A DNA stretch of 64,000 nt, taken from Pseudisothecium myosuroides. Taxonomy: Eukaryota; Streptophyta; Bryopsida; Hypnales; Lembophyllaceae. The stretch covers positions 26,846,001-26,910,000 of the forward strand of contig OX637293.1 of NCBI GenBank assembly GCA_951799445.1. The letters are read 5' to 3'. A program made the position numbers and the translations under genes. Positions 23,325 to 35,116 of this stretch are shown piece by piece. Position 1 is the stretch's first letter. Every line of letters begins with the position of its first letter. The notes beneath the pieces are model-generated. The model was not told the origin of the DNA. It did not search any database and saw only the letters and a list, made by a program, of their open reading frames with translations.

Positions 23325-25764
23325 TATTATATTGCTGCCCTAAACCCCAACAACTCCGTATTTAGGATGAAGTGGGTTTTTTTTTGGAGCAGTAAAAGCA
23401 TCTCCAATGCAAAGTTGTTGCAGGGGAAGTTGGCAGGAGCAGCTTTGTTGCCATAAGGTAGAAGCACTAATAGTTAACCCGCCCAGTACCCAACCTGCAG
23501 TTGGTCCTTTTCAAGGTTGGGACTAATAAGGTTATGATACATGTCCTGAAGTAGTGAGCAAGAAAGTAGGAAGTAGGAATTTGAAAAGTAGTTCTTGAAT
23601 GATCAGAATTGGAAGATTCTAGACATTGGCTATTGGTGAAATGCTCTTTTGGACTCCCAAAATGCACTGTAAATTCAATTTTGGGAATAAAATTCTGAAA
23701 ATTTTGCAATGCCCATATTTCCTATCTTTCTACATGGGAAAAATTTCCACCACCTCTTACGGTGCACAATCTGTTCCAAAATTCCTTAAATGATGGACTA
23801 CTAGTGCTTCTACTTTAAAAAGAGTCAGGCCGCAGGTGTGCATACATGCCCCAATGCAGTGTTGGGAGGTGGAACGTAATAAAGCATGAAAAGATATGAC
23901 AATGGTGACTTTTCCTATTGTGAGCCAACTTCCAGGCTCTTCATATTTTGCCAAATTGATGGGATGGGGATGGAAAATGGTGGGCTAGGAATAAAGAGTG
24001 ACAAATATCGTTTGAGTCCTGGTTGCTCTAATTGCCACTAGTCTTCACACTATCATAGCACTAAAGGTACATTTATATTTCGTATTTGATAACAAAGGTT
24101 ATAAAATCATAATATCTTTGACAAAGATGGAAAGGTGCAGTTTTTATGGAAACATTTGTTCTGAGTTGGATTGGCATTGGTTCAGCATAATTAAAGTCAT
24201 CTTAAACTATCAATCATTTAAACATGGAACATAGGCTTCAAACATGTTGTCTTTTCCTCTTTAGAGTCCTCATCCACGAGATTCATCCTTATATTATGGA
24301 TAATGAAAGTAAACTTCAATACCAATGTCATTTAACCGTTTGCCATAAAAAAAATTTGATGACAAAATAAAGAGATTGCTTCATCAACATTTATGGGGAT
24401 GAAGGGTGGAGATGTCATTTTTATAATGAAATCCATTATCCATTGTGAATCCTCAAAGGATACGGGATAATTTGAAGATGAGAGCTTGACCAATCATTAT
24501 CAAAATGTGGGAATTATGTGTGAAGTAGAATCTCAGATGTCATTTAGGCATAGTAGAATACCAAAATTCAGAGAGGATATTTGACTCAAATGTCAAAGAA
24601 AATGCTCCTTCCAACCCCTCTCTCAAATTTGTCTATAATTTATAATTGAAGGCTTGAAATGTCAAACAGATTTTTGAAGATGAAAACTAACTTGATTCAC
24701 CAACTTTTCTTAGTTCAATGGTTTTTGAAAAAAGTTATTCTATTTTGCCTAAATGAGGTCTAAAATTCTACTTTAAATGCAATCCCTGCTTTTGACTTAA
24801 CTGTGAGTGCAGATTAAGCTCCTACTAATTTAATCCCATATGGATTGTTTTACTACCACCTCATATGTGTATAAAGAGCTTGTCTTCTCAGTCTTACAAA
24901 CAAATAATGAATGGCTTTTGAAGCAAGTGATGTAGTTGTTGAATTTATTTTTTTCACATGTTATTGGAGGTGCTTGTCATATTGGTAATGTTATTGGTAG
25001 TTGCCCATATCTCTTTGCACTATGAAAGATTGTTGTTAGTACTCAAGAATCTCAAGAATTAAAAGATTGAAACTAACGTATCAATAACTTGCAATGTTAG
25101 AGAGCTATAAACACTTTTAAACCTTTCTCCACCTTGTCAGCTCTGCAGCCAAGTAGGTTTGGCAATTACGAAGGAACGTTGGTTTGAACACCTATCAAAA
25201 AAGTGATGTATTATTGTAGCAAAGAATGCTTGCTAACTCTAGGTGTGAATGTACTGTAAGTTAGCACAAATCCGGACGGATGAAGCCTGATAATAAACTC
25301 AAACATGTCAAAGTGAATGATTTTCAGTTGCCCCTTTCCCCCAAAGTTGGATGCAACTACTAGTCATCTTGGTTGGTTGTACGTGGTTTGTTGATTTTGA
25401 GCACTTACATAAGATCCATTCCACTTTGTAGTAGGGCCTTAGTCTAATTTGAAGTTTGCCCAGTTTATAATCTTCAGAACATCTTCAATACAACCAATTT
25501 ATTGGCCTTCCAAATTTATTTCTAACTTTTGACTAGCATATAATTAGAATTTGTAATCACTATCATTGGCAACACATCCAATGGTACATTGAATAGACAC
25601 AAAAAACTCAAATTTAGACATTATGCCATCAAATTAAAACCCTTCAAAAGCCAAGCTAAAATAAAAAAAATTAAGCGCCTCTAACAATAGTAATTTGAAG
25701 TTTTAATCATATCCTAGTCAGGATTTAGAAATAAATTTGGAGGGTCAAGATCCCTTGTTGCATT
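23325..25764. other. intergenic stretch without recognised gene
   Basis: AT-rich with only short frames. Nothing is supported here beyond generic repeat-like sequence. Confidence 0.4.
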
Positions 25765-26010
25765 GAAGATGCACTTAGTTGACCGATTAGATCAAGGATT
25801 ACGGCTTCCCATTTATTAGCACTTGGGCCCAATTTCTTTGCTCCAAAATATCACCATATAAGTGCCACATGAGTGACCATTGGATGAAAAAGAGAATCAA
25901 TCTGAATGTTCAATCTAAAGTCTATGGGCCAAATTTTTGGCTCAATTTAAGAATCTAAGCACTCCTATTGGTTGATTTTGGTGATTTTGAAATTGGGCCA
26001 ACAATTCGGT
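25765..26010. repeat. dispersed repeat, inverted relative to 41500-41735
   Basis: It shares, in opposite orientation with 41500-41735, GATCAAGGAT, TTAGCACTTGGGCCCAATTT, AGAATCTAAGCACTC, ATTGGTTGATTT and TTTTGAAATTGGG in the same order. GGGCCCAATTT and AAATTGGGCC form an internal inverted repeat, so it may be a MITE. No target duplication was identified. Confidence 0.6.
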
Positions 26011-27149
26011 CTTAATATAATACAAAGTGGATGTCTAGATCCACTTTCGCACATCATAATCTCCCACGACATACAGTGCGACATTAGCGCTAAAGAGCTT
26101 CCAGTGGTCTTGATGGAATTCAACAAACAGCTTGCTTGCCCATGAAGGAGACAGTCACATTCATTCCTCCAGGACTATGGAAGTTCGGTTCGATTCGCAC
26201 TCAGTTGGTCACAAGGTACTTCAATTCTTTTCCTCTCCGTTTCTCTTCCCTCATCGCTTACGTCCTGTCACGTGGGACCTAACATAGCTCTGAAAACCAG
26301 CCTATTTCATTAAGATTTCTCTCAAATTCGAATAAATTGCAGGACAGGAGGGTTGCATCACTTTGAGAAAGCAATTAGAATTTTGACTTGTTCACTACAT
26401 CCTGCACAAGCACTGAGACTGAAGAAATAATCGTAAGCTGATCAATGCCACTTGCGACAACAGCATCCAGTGTACACTGAGTGGAATCCGGTACTCCCGC
26501 CGAAAAACTCCGATCGATTGCCTCCGCTCACAAATTACCACACTTCTCAATATCATTTCAGTCTCTTCACGTCTTTGATTGTCCTACTGAAAAGATCCCC
26601 AGCACGCGCTCCAGCTTCAGAATGCCCTTTGGTAAGGCGGCCTTGCTTTGCTTGCTTCCACACAAATAACGAACTTGACCACCTACCTAAAATACTTAAT
26701 TTCTTTCAACTAAAAATAATTGATATTGTCACCGAATTGATAGAATTGTCTGCGAGGAATTAAGCAGCTTCTTCACATTTACAAATGAGTATTCCATCCT
26801 TTCGTCTTTCGCTGCTCCTGCAGGTCGTGTCACTCAGTCCCACCCACCGATCCGGCCCTCGAGTCGCTGGAAATCACATCCGGGTGAAACAAGATCCCGC
26901 TGTAAGATCCACAAAGGCTAGCCTGCTACGTAAGGTAGAGTCGATCTCTCTCCTCTTCAGAGACTATCAACCCATAATGGAAGTGTAGTGTTGACTTATC
27001 TCTCAGTGTAATCAAACCATCTGAGAGCTGCCAAGCAGCAAGAGAAAGCAGACCAGACTGTAAGGAAGAGAGTCCCTCCGATCACGCACAACTTGTGTGT
27101 CTGTACATGTTTGTTGACTCGGGGCGGGGGGCAGGGGAAAGCAGATCGA

Positions 27150-27182
27150 TGGCACGAGGGATTCGATCGATCGATCGATCAT
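27150..27182. repeat. GATC microsatellite
   Basis: About five tandem GATC/CGAT units end right at the stop codon of the DUF3445 gene. Related short repeats in this gene neighbourhood are (CTGT)n at 27840-27858 inside the intron and (CGAG)n at about 30101-30122. Confidence 0.7.
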
Positions 27183-28434
27183 GATTGAACGGGTCGGCTG
27201 GCACACTCGCGGAGGTACTGAAGCGCCACGTCGTAGAAGCCGGCCATGGTCTTGTACTTGGTGATGGACTCCGGCAGCGTCTCCAGTGCGCGCACCATCT
27301 GCTGGGCCAGCATGGGGCGCGACTCGAATACGGTCAGGGGTCTCACGTACGTCCGAATGGTGAAGAGAATGGCGTCCGTCTTGGGCAGCCGCATCAACGT
27401 CTCGCGCTCACACCGGGTGTACAGCCGAGACCCCACATTGATGCCCCGCTGGAGCGTTCCATTGACGTCCAAGTGCTGGTTGTTCATCTTCACTTGGCCT
27501 TGCAGCGCGGCGTAAATGTCCGCCTCACTTAACGGCTGGAAGAGCGTGGGGTCGTCGACAATGGCCCAATTCGCACGCCACACAGGTTTGCCCACTTTCA
27601 ATCGCGTCATGAACTGGTTGACGGCATTGGCGAGTTCGTCCGCAAACCGAGGCACTGGCCGGTGAATGGACGCGACGTCCAATCCCAACTTCTCCAGCAA
27701 CTGCCACCTTTGCGGAAACAACACCACGCCGGACACTAGTCGGAATGTGCCGTCCACCTTCATCAGCAAACACACATCCTCCTGGAATATCATCATCCAA
27801 ATCCAAATCCACCGAATCGATTAGTTATGAGACTCCATATCTGTCTGTCTGTCTGTCAGTCTGTATGCCGCCAAAATGATGATGCTCAAATTGAATGACA
27901 GGATCGATCAAGAAGGGCTTGGCTTGTGGCCGGGGGAAGGAAGGAAGCAAGCAAGAAAGGAAGACTACGGGCCGGCCGGCCATGCATTCACGCACCTGAA
28001 TGAGACGCGCTGTCACTTCGAGTGGATTCAGCGACTTGTCGTTGATGTTGAATCGCTCGCCGGTGGTGAGATTCCACAACATGCTACCGTCTCGACGAAA
28101 TCGACCTGGAAATCGCACCGGAAGGAACTCCGCCAACAGCTCCAGCGCTTCCCAGTTGGCTTCGGCAGCCTCCGGTCTGCTCACAATGGACATTTCCTTC
28201 CGACTTTGCAGAATCTCTCGACGCAGGGCCATCTCTTCGTCGTAGAACACGTCGATCTCAATCCAGTCTTTCATGCTCAAAGACTCGGTGCCCATTGTCA
28301 TTCGGAACGGCACTGTCAAAGGCAAGTACTCGTATGTACCTGGAATATCACGCCACGTGATGCTTGCTTTCAGCAGATGGGAAGGAGGTACCCACGGCAG
28401 ATTCTCTACCAAATAATTATACAGGATTACTCGA
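27179..28434 (-). CDS. DUF3445 / heme-dependent oxidative N-demethylase-like protein
   Basis: Two exons are clear: 28434-27996 (acceptor GGCCAG, donor GTGCGT) and 27781-27179 (acceptor TTCCAG), joined in phase 0 within a conserved LIQ-EDVCLL stretch. Together they give about 346 aa covering the whole DUF3445 (PF11927) domain: FRMTMGTESLSMKDWIEID, AEFLPVRFPGRF, NPLEVTARLIQEDVCLLM, SGVVLFPQRWQLLEKLG, SIHRPVPRF, ANWAIVDD, LYTRCERETLMRLPKT, ILFTIRTYVRPL. Members related to bacterial dimethylamine-type heme N-demethylases carry this domain; substrate here is unknown. The true start lies upstream. In the frame of this exon there is a TGA about 30 bp before the acceptor, so at least one 5' exon exists, possibly one with an ATG at 28652. 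The gene reads intact. Confidence 0.8.
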
Positions 28435-30180
28435 CTGGCCACATTGGGACGGTAACGCCGTGATCACAATCCAGAAAGAACAATTGCAGATTGAGCAAGC
28501 TTGAGATATACTCCGTGACGAAGGATAGATTAGGGCGAGGAGATCGAACCAGGTCCCAGGTTGACGCTGTCCGGAGCCTCAGCGGATGGAGCTGGCGCAT
28601 CTGGTGGTATACAGACGGGAGGACTGGCAGTCGCAGCAACGTTTGTTTCCATTGATGATTCGCGGTTTCCCCTGGCGATTGAGCTTTTAAATCCAAATGG
28701 GCATCCCCCTGCTCGGACGATGCAGGCCCTTCTTTTTGAAGTCTGTACACACAATGTGGGTGACAGACCCTCCCCTCGCGCATGAGTAACAAAAACTTGA
28801 ATGAAAAAACGAGCCCCCCCCCCCTGCCCAAAATGAAATTCTTGCAATCGACCCCACGCAATGTTCTTGTAAAATGAAACACCAACGCTTCAAGCCACTT
28901 ACGTTGAGACTGGGAGTCGCAGTAGAGGATTCAGCGCAAAGACGATCCACTGAGATGAATGACGACGGGCAGTTGGTCCACGTATTCATGTGCACATGGC
29001 GCAAATCGTTTCTCTGCACCTGCGCGGCAATCAGCTAGGTCAATACGGTTTGGTTCAATGCTTGATTTTATCTTGAGAGAAACATTATATCCATCTTTGA
29101 CGGTCGAGATCACACGCCATCATACGAGACAGAGCAAAATGAAACAGTGTAGACAGAGTACCGGCAGTCAATTTCTCTACCAGAAATGTGCCAACTCTGT
29201 TCCTTGAGGCTGGCTGGGCTGCCTATTAATATTGAAGAGGGGGAATCTGCTCTTTCACAAACTAACTGGACTCCTGAACACCAGGTGCTCAGCATTCAAC
29301 CCCATAAAGGACTTGGTTGGCGGAGGAGGAAGAGCAAGGGTGTAAGAATGAGGCGTAGTCTTACAAAAGTGGCCGCAACTTGGAGGGACGCCATTTCCAC
29401 GCTCAAATATGGTCCAGTGCTGTCCCGGTCCTCGATCGGCACCTGGAAGGACATAGCCATGATGTATAAAACATCTAATTACTTCCAAGAGCAGAAGTTG
29501 AAAATATCAAACAAAATAAAATCAATCTTGTCCCAGTCATGGCAGTAAAAATTTCACCCACCGTCCGAAGCACATCTCCGCACAACAATCATTAGGACTT
29601 CGATCTCAACAGAGACAACGGAGATGCGTCTGCGATTTATCAAAATGGGGGCCAATTCACTCATCGCCACAAACTAATGACAACTTTCTTTCCAATTTTT
29701 CTTGCAAGAGCAATTTGCCTCATCAAGAACAGGAGACATCCCACCCACAGAAAATTGCCCATCACTCACCAGATCCCGAATGCTGCCGGACCCCAGTCGA
29801 TCGCCAAACGAATTCCAGCCCAATTAGCCGACCCCAGTAGGCTGCGGAAAACGGCCGCTATGACAGCAGCATCGAATAGGAGAAGGCAGGACCCACCTGC
29901 CTGCCAGGCAACTCGATGACGGCTTGCAGCATGGGCAGCGATCGATCGACAAGGAATTCACCAAGACAGAGATCGCTGACCAAACAGACTCTTCTGTTCC
30001 GTTCTCGCACACCACCCCAACGGGAACACGAAACGTCTGAGTTACGCGTAGTAGTTAACTTGTGATTGGGAAAGAGTTCACTTGAGAGTTAGGCAATGGA
30101 GGTGAGCGAGCGAGCGAGCGAGAGTGCCCGTCCACTTGCATAGCGTAGCAGGGCGCCTCACTGGCCCCACGCACGCAAAC
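28435..30180 (-). other. probable 5' part or upstream region of the DUF3445 gene, unresolved
   Basis: Composition is gene-like (mixed GC). A - strand frame from an ATG at 28652 (METNVAATASPPVCIPP, Ala/Pro-rich) could be a first exon joined to the acceptor near 28430, but its only nearby donor (GTTCGA) is weak. I cannot choose an exon model. No other gene is visible on either strand. Confidence 0.3.
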
Positions 30181-30600
30181 TATAAGTTATAACTTGCTGG
30201 ACTGCCCGAATTCCAGCCGATTGGGGCTGAGAGCAAGTGGGGCGCGGTGGGATTGGGTTGGGTTGGGTTGCGTTGCGTTGCGTTTTGGGGGGAGAGCTAG
30301 GGAGGAGAAAGCGATCATAGATCGGTTATGGCGGTCATGGCCATGGGATGGGATTCCGCGAGGCGATCTCACGGCGAGGCGGTCAGGGAGAGTCGCGTGG
30401 GGGCTCGCGTGGGCACATCTCATGGCGCGCTCGCAGGGAAGCGTCGCGGTTGCGTGTGCGGGCGTGTGCGGGCGAGGCGGGCGACGGCCGACGTCGCGAC
30501 CACCCCATGCCGCCTGCGTCGCCACCGTCTCGCGTCCACGAGGCCCCCTCCGTCAGTCGTCTCCTCGCCTGTCGTTATTGTTAACTTCTTCTACTGTAAG
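30181..30600. promoter_or_regulatory. GC-rich, promoter-like island
   Basis: About 400 bp with high GC and many CpGs, starting with pentamer runs GGGTT and GCGTT (about 30251-30287). It is the only such island between the DUF3445 gene and the MITE field, so it may be that gene's promoter on the - strand, 2 kb upstream of the first certain exon. Frames through it look compositional. Confidence 0.35.
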
Positions 30601-31454
30601 ACAACTGAACATATTATGCCGGTATGTAAGTTAGCCTACTTCTTACTGTATGACTTCAGTTCCGTAGAACTTACATTTCATCCATATGCCGCTCGGCTCG
30701 CGTGGCCACTCCCCAGGCAAGCAGGCACTCCCCACCCGATGCGGACGCCAGTCACGGCCGTGGAAGTTCCTCCTCGGCCGTGCATTTGATGTCTGCATTT
30801 TGATCGAACGCACTCCGTGTTCACGCCCTGACGGCTACACCCACGAAGAACGATCATATGGCCACTGCAATCAATCGAGCGATCTGTCACTCAGCAAAGG
30901 AAACAAGCAGGAGTAAAATAAGAATTAACCCCTAAGTTAAATGCTCAACGCACCAAATTCTGGTGTTTGGTAAGGTAGAGGCACCAATTGTCAACCAAGG
31001 CCCATATCCAACTTCTAGGGTGCACTATTTCCAACCAAGGTTGGAATTCAAGGTTGGAATGGGTTTGGAAGATATTAGTGTTTGAATTGGCAGAAATCCT
31101 TTTACTGTCCCTACGAAAAATAGGGCAGCTGCACTTCAGAAGGTCACATTTGTATGAAAAAATGTCTGAAATGGTGGGTCTTCTTTGAATTCTTTTTTCT
31201 AAACAAGTTGGCTACATGCTTAAAAAATTTCAAATCATTTGGAATTTTACAACATATAGGAAAAAAATAGTAAGTAGAAAGAAGTAAAGAATGATTCAAA
31301 ATACAAAATTGGTAAGAATTTAATTATGGAATTGAAAAATGTCAATCCCAATGGTTGTAATGTTGTTATAAACAATCTACATCCTATGATTTTATTTTAT
31401 TTTAAAATTATTAAAAATTGAGTGAAATAAACAACCTCAAAGTTTATTTTAGAG
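30601..31454. other. transition to AT-rich intergenic DNA
   Basis: No supported gene. Base composition falls from the island into AT-rich sequence by about 31.2 kb. Confidence 0.4.
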
Positions 31455-31820
31455 TAGAGATCCATAACTGCCTGCAAACTAAAACTCCTCATACCTTTTG
31501 ACTCATTGATCGAAATGGAATGATTCAAAGCTTTGCTTTCTACGTATACATAACTCTAGAAAATCAATTTCAATTTTTTATTTTTGAAAAAAGTGATTTT
31601 TTTTATCTACCCGGACTACCCGAGTTGAGAAATAAACAGCATATTTTGCCATAACTATTGACTCCTATTTCCAAATGTCATGAAATTCAGTGCATAAGAA
31701 AGATATTCCTCGTCCCCACCTTCTATTAAAATTTCAGCCTAAAATATGCAAATTTCTAGTCACAGGTACTTGCCCAAAATTGCTATGTTGCTAAAAATAG
31801 CAGACTGGTCCTTTAGGGGA
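31455..31820. repeat. diverged half-copy of the TTAA-type foldback
   Basis: It shares with the right arm of 33871-34610 ACTCCTCAT, TTTTGACTCATTGATCGAAA, ATGATTCAAAGCTT, a CTACCCGGACTACCC stretch and the end GGTCCTTTAGGGG. It lacks the complementary arm, and the flanking TTAA is changed to ATAA. Confidence 0.6.
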
Positions 31821-31892
31821 TAAAAGAACCCAATTTGTCAAAAGTGACAATTCTAAACTTAGTTCAAGTTCCACCAATGAGAGTTCCTTAGA

Positions 31893-32138
31893 CATTAGTT
31901 ATTTTTTGGGGGGCTAAAAGGGTTGTTTCAATCTCGTTCCCCTTGCTGTAATGAGTTGTTAGAGTATTTAAATAATTAAAAATTAAAAAAATTAAAAAAA
32001 TTAATTTAAAATAAATAAATATGAATATTTGACATGGCAGAAGTTTTGCCACGCTAGACTACGCCACATCACAATTCCTACAGTTTGGAAACTCAAGGGA
32101 ACTCATAGCCCTTTAGAGTCCCAAAATCCCATCTAATG
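31893..32138. mobile_element. CATTAG-type MITE, copy 2
   Basis: The left end CATTAGTTATTTTTTGGGG and right end CCCAAAATCCCATCTAATG form imperfect inverted repeats extended by GGGCTAAAAGGG and CCCTTTAGAG. An AT-rich core is followed by GACATGG and CCACGC near the middle. Flanks TAGA and ATGG show no duplication. Confidence 0.7.
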
Positions 32139-32218
32139 ATGGACTTCATGTTCAAGTACATTTTTTGCATTGATTTCAATTTCAATGTAGATAATGATTT
32201 GATGAGAATCCAATCTTC

Positions 32219-33067
32219 TGGTCATGTCTTCACGAACATGTCCAAATGGTCTGGATATCTTCCACCTACGTTCACCCCCAACTGGAAAGACGTATGGCAT
32301 AAGGCGCGATCCTCTAAGGAAGCAGCCTTCATGTGGTCTGTCTGGCACAAAGCAGTAGTCGTTCACTCGTGGAGAGCCCGTATTGCCCCCGACATCGACA
32401 CCAAATGTAATTGTTGCACACTAGAACTTGAAAAATCCCCTATCCACCGCTTCTACTTTTGCCCGCAAGCCTAAGAGGTGTGGGACTATGCCCAGTCGAT
32501 CCTTTATCATATGTTAGGAGCGCAACCTATCTTGGGACCTCACATCAGATTTGATGCCATCCAATGCGTTTTTGGCTGTACCTTTCTACGGCGTTTTACT
32601 AGCCTCCGTACTATTTGGTCACTACTTAGGGGATCTTCCTTGAGGCTGATATGGATCGCTCACAACAACATCGTATTCTCTAGGAACACCTGGCCCCAAA
32701 CCCTCCTACAAAACAAACTGTGGAGTGCTCTCTTAGACTCAGGAAGGGTAGCGGAACTTAAAGCTCAGATTAGTGCCAGGCAACTTACATCCTCAACATC
32801 AAGACGTCATTTGGTCCAAGTTTGATAGTATTTGGCTCCAATCTCTAGTGTTAGCTTCCAGGAGTGGGCATGTTATTGTTTGGAACAGAAAGGGTCCTGA
32901 CATCTGCTCCTTTGCGTAGTTTTTCTTTGGTTTGGTTTCTTTTTTGTTTGTCTTTGTCTTGCTCTTTGCTCTTTTTTCTTCATTCGCCAGCTTCGGCTTG
33001 GCTGTTGTTCTCTGGTTCCCTTTTAATACAATGATACTTTCCATTTGTTCCCAAAAAAAAAAAAAAA
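32219..33067 (+). mobile_element. 5'-truncated L1-type LINE with poly(A) tail and 15-bp target duplication
   Basis: GAGAATCCAATCTTC flanks both ends (32204-32218 and 33068-33082). The body starts in a frame encoding a zf-RVT-like reverse transcriptase zinc-binding segment (VWHKAVVVHSWRARI, DTKCNCCTLELEKSPIHRFYFCP), with a TAA at 32472-32474 followed in the same frame by more coding-like sequence (VWDYAQSILYHMLG, TIWSLLRGSSLRLIWIAHNN). A 3' untranslated part and an A17-18 tail follow. The insertion is dead on arrival and related to 8287-8789. Confidence 0.9.
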
Positions 33068-33235
33068 GAGAATCCAATCTTCAAGTTGGGCAAGAGCTCC
33101 GTAGGTAGTGAGGGATCTATATCATAAAAAATCATCATCTAAGAGAATCGAGATGTGTTTTTGCATTGATTTCAATGACAACATTTTGTTGTGAGATGTG
33201 AAATTCATTCATTGTTGAATTTTTCTTTGTTCACA

Positions 33236-33800
33236 TTAATCTTGTTTTGGGGGCAATTAGAGCATCTTCTTAAAAAAATAACTTGTAGGATTCATTTCTA
33301 AATGCAATTTTCACAATTTTTCACAATAAAAAGTTCCACATCATTTTGTTTGCTTGCTAGAACAATCTCACTATTGGGATTAGTGCATTTTAATTCCATT
33401 TAAAAGATATGAATATTTTATATTTTCCTTAGAACTATCTTGTACCTACTTCTATTTAACAATTTTGTAAAGAATAAAAATGAAATCTTTTTGAATTTTT
33501 TTTCCTAGACTCTCAATTCAATTCTCCACTATAAAGATTTAAAGCTCAAAACTCTATAGTACAAAAATTTAAAGTTAAAAAATGTTCAAAGTGAAAAATT
33601 CTAGTCCTGCAATGTACTAAAAAACTTGTTAAACACAAATATCTTGGAATCTATGCGGTCAAAAATTCTGAATTTTTTTTCACACATTCTTATACTAGTT
33701 AGGTGTAAGATCTTATGGTTACATGTGCAAAAAAAGAAATTTCGAATTTTTTTACTCTTTGCTACAGAAATAGCATTTTTTAGTGTTTTTTGGCAGAAAA
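33236..33800. repeat. dispersed repeat, partner of 12190-12800
   Basis: It is in direct orientation with 12190-12800 and shares AAAAAATAACTT, ATGCAATTTTCACAATTTT, GCTAGAACAATCTCACTATTGG and following blocks. Non-coding. Confidence 0.6.
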
Positions 33801-33870
33801 AAAGGACTTGATCCTTCAGGGGTTACAATGTGATGTACTGTTGAACCTGAACGGTCGATTATGATGTTAA

Positions 33871-34610
33871 CCCCTATAGGACCAAGCTGCGTTTTTTGGC
33901 AACAAAGTGATTTTGGGCAGCTCACTACGAATGGAGTTTTTATTTTTTTTCTTTGAAAATTTTACACAACATGTGCCCGAGGAGTAGCTTTAAGGCCCAA
34001 CAATTTTCATAACTTTTGACTACATAGATAAAAAGTTATTGCATGATATGTGATTTTCTTTGAACTTTGGGCAGCCCGGGCAACTCTGAAATTTTCTTTA
34101 AAAATGACTTTTAAAAAAAATAAAAATTTGAAATTGGTTCTTTAGATTTATGTATCCGTGGGAAGCTTTGAATCATTCAACTTTGATCAATGAGTCAAAA
34201 GTTACGAGGAGTTTAAGTTTGCGGGTAGTTATGGTTTTCAAAGACTCCATGCCTACCCGCAAACTTAAACTCCTCATAACTTTTGACTCATTGATCGAAA
34301 CTAAATGATTCAAAGCTTCCCATGTATATATAAATCTAAAGAACCAATTTCAAATTTTTATTTTTCTTAAAAGTCATTTTTAAAGAAAATTTCAGAGTTG
34401 CCCGGGCTGCCCAAAGTTCAAAGAAAATCACATATCATGCAATAACTTTTTATCTATGTAGTCAAAAGTTATGAAAATTGTTGGGCCTTAAAGCTACTCC
34501 TTGGGCACATGTTGTGTAAAATTTTCAAAGAAAAAAAATAAATACTCCATTTGTAGTGAGCTGCCCAAAATCACTTTGTTGCCAAAAAACGCAGCTTTTT
34601 CCTTTAGGGG
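33871..34610. mobile_element. 740-bp foldback flanked by TTAA (piggyBac-like non-autonomous element)
   Basis: TTAA lies on both sides (33867-33870, 34611-34614). The arms, about 358 bp each, are nearly perfect complements from CCCCTATAGGACCAAGCTGC / inverted CCCCTAAAGGAAAAAGCTGC inward to GCGGGTAG / CTACCCGC, leaving a 24-base loop (34229-34252). The TTAA target and C-rich ends are hallmarks of piggyBac-type transposition. No coding capacity. Half-copies lie at 31455-31820 and 42210-42440. Confidence 0.8.
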
Positions 34611-35116
34611 TTAACAAAAGGCTGAAGGAAGACGTCCATCATGTCTGAGATTGCTCCTATTGTAGATGATTCCAAGGGTGTCAATGTGCGCATTGTGGCC
34701 CAAACAAAGGTTTGATGTTAGCTGATCTTAATTGAACACAAAGTGGTAATTTCCACCTTTTGATGATTGTCATCGTTGATGCTGAAATCTGCAGTCTACT
34801 CAAATGCGTGCCTCAGAACCCTATATTCAGAGGACTTGGTGTCACTGGTCACAACTAATTCTTGAGAATTCAATGCCAGGCTTCTAAATTGGAAGTGAGA
34901 GAGCTACAGGTACATCAGTCCCAACCAGCTGAGATGCATAATTGCATATCCTTCTTCAGAAGTGGCCTGGCTACCTTCTTTGATGTTGTGGCTGCACAAA
35001 ATGAAGAGGCCATGGTTAAATGAAGTTAAGTTACACATCATCAGTGGCCTGCAGGCATGTTGATAGTAAATCTGAGCACAAGTTATTTCTCCTGTGAGTG
35101 TGTGTACTGTACTGTA

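Noticed and set aside
26143..26217. Possible + strand exon (MKETVTFIPPGLWKFGS) followed by a GTACTT donor
   Set aside because: Too short, no recognisable domain, and no following exon that extends it convincingly.
27185..27532. Open frames antisense to the DUF3445 exon
   Set aside because: Mirror frames of a conserved coding exon; no independent support.
30194..30789. Overlapping open frames in the GC-rich island
   Set aside because: Open on both strands and in several frames, Arg/Gly/Ala-rich: a composition effect.
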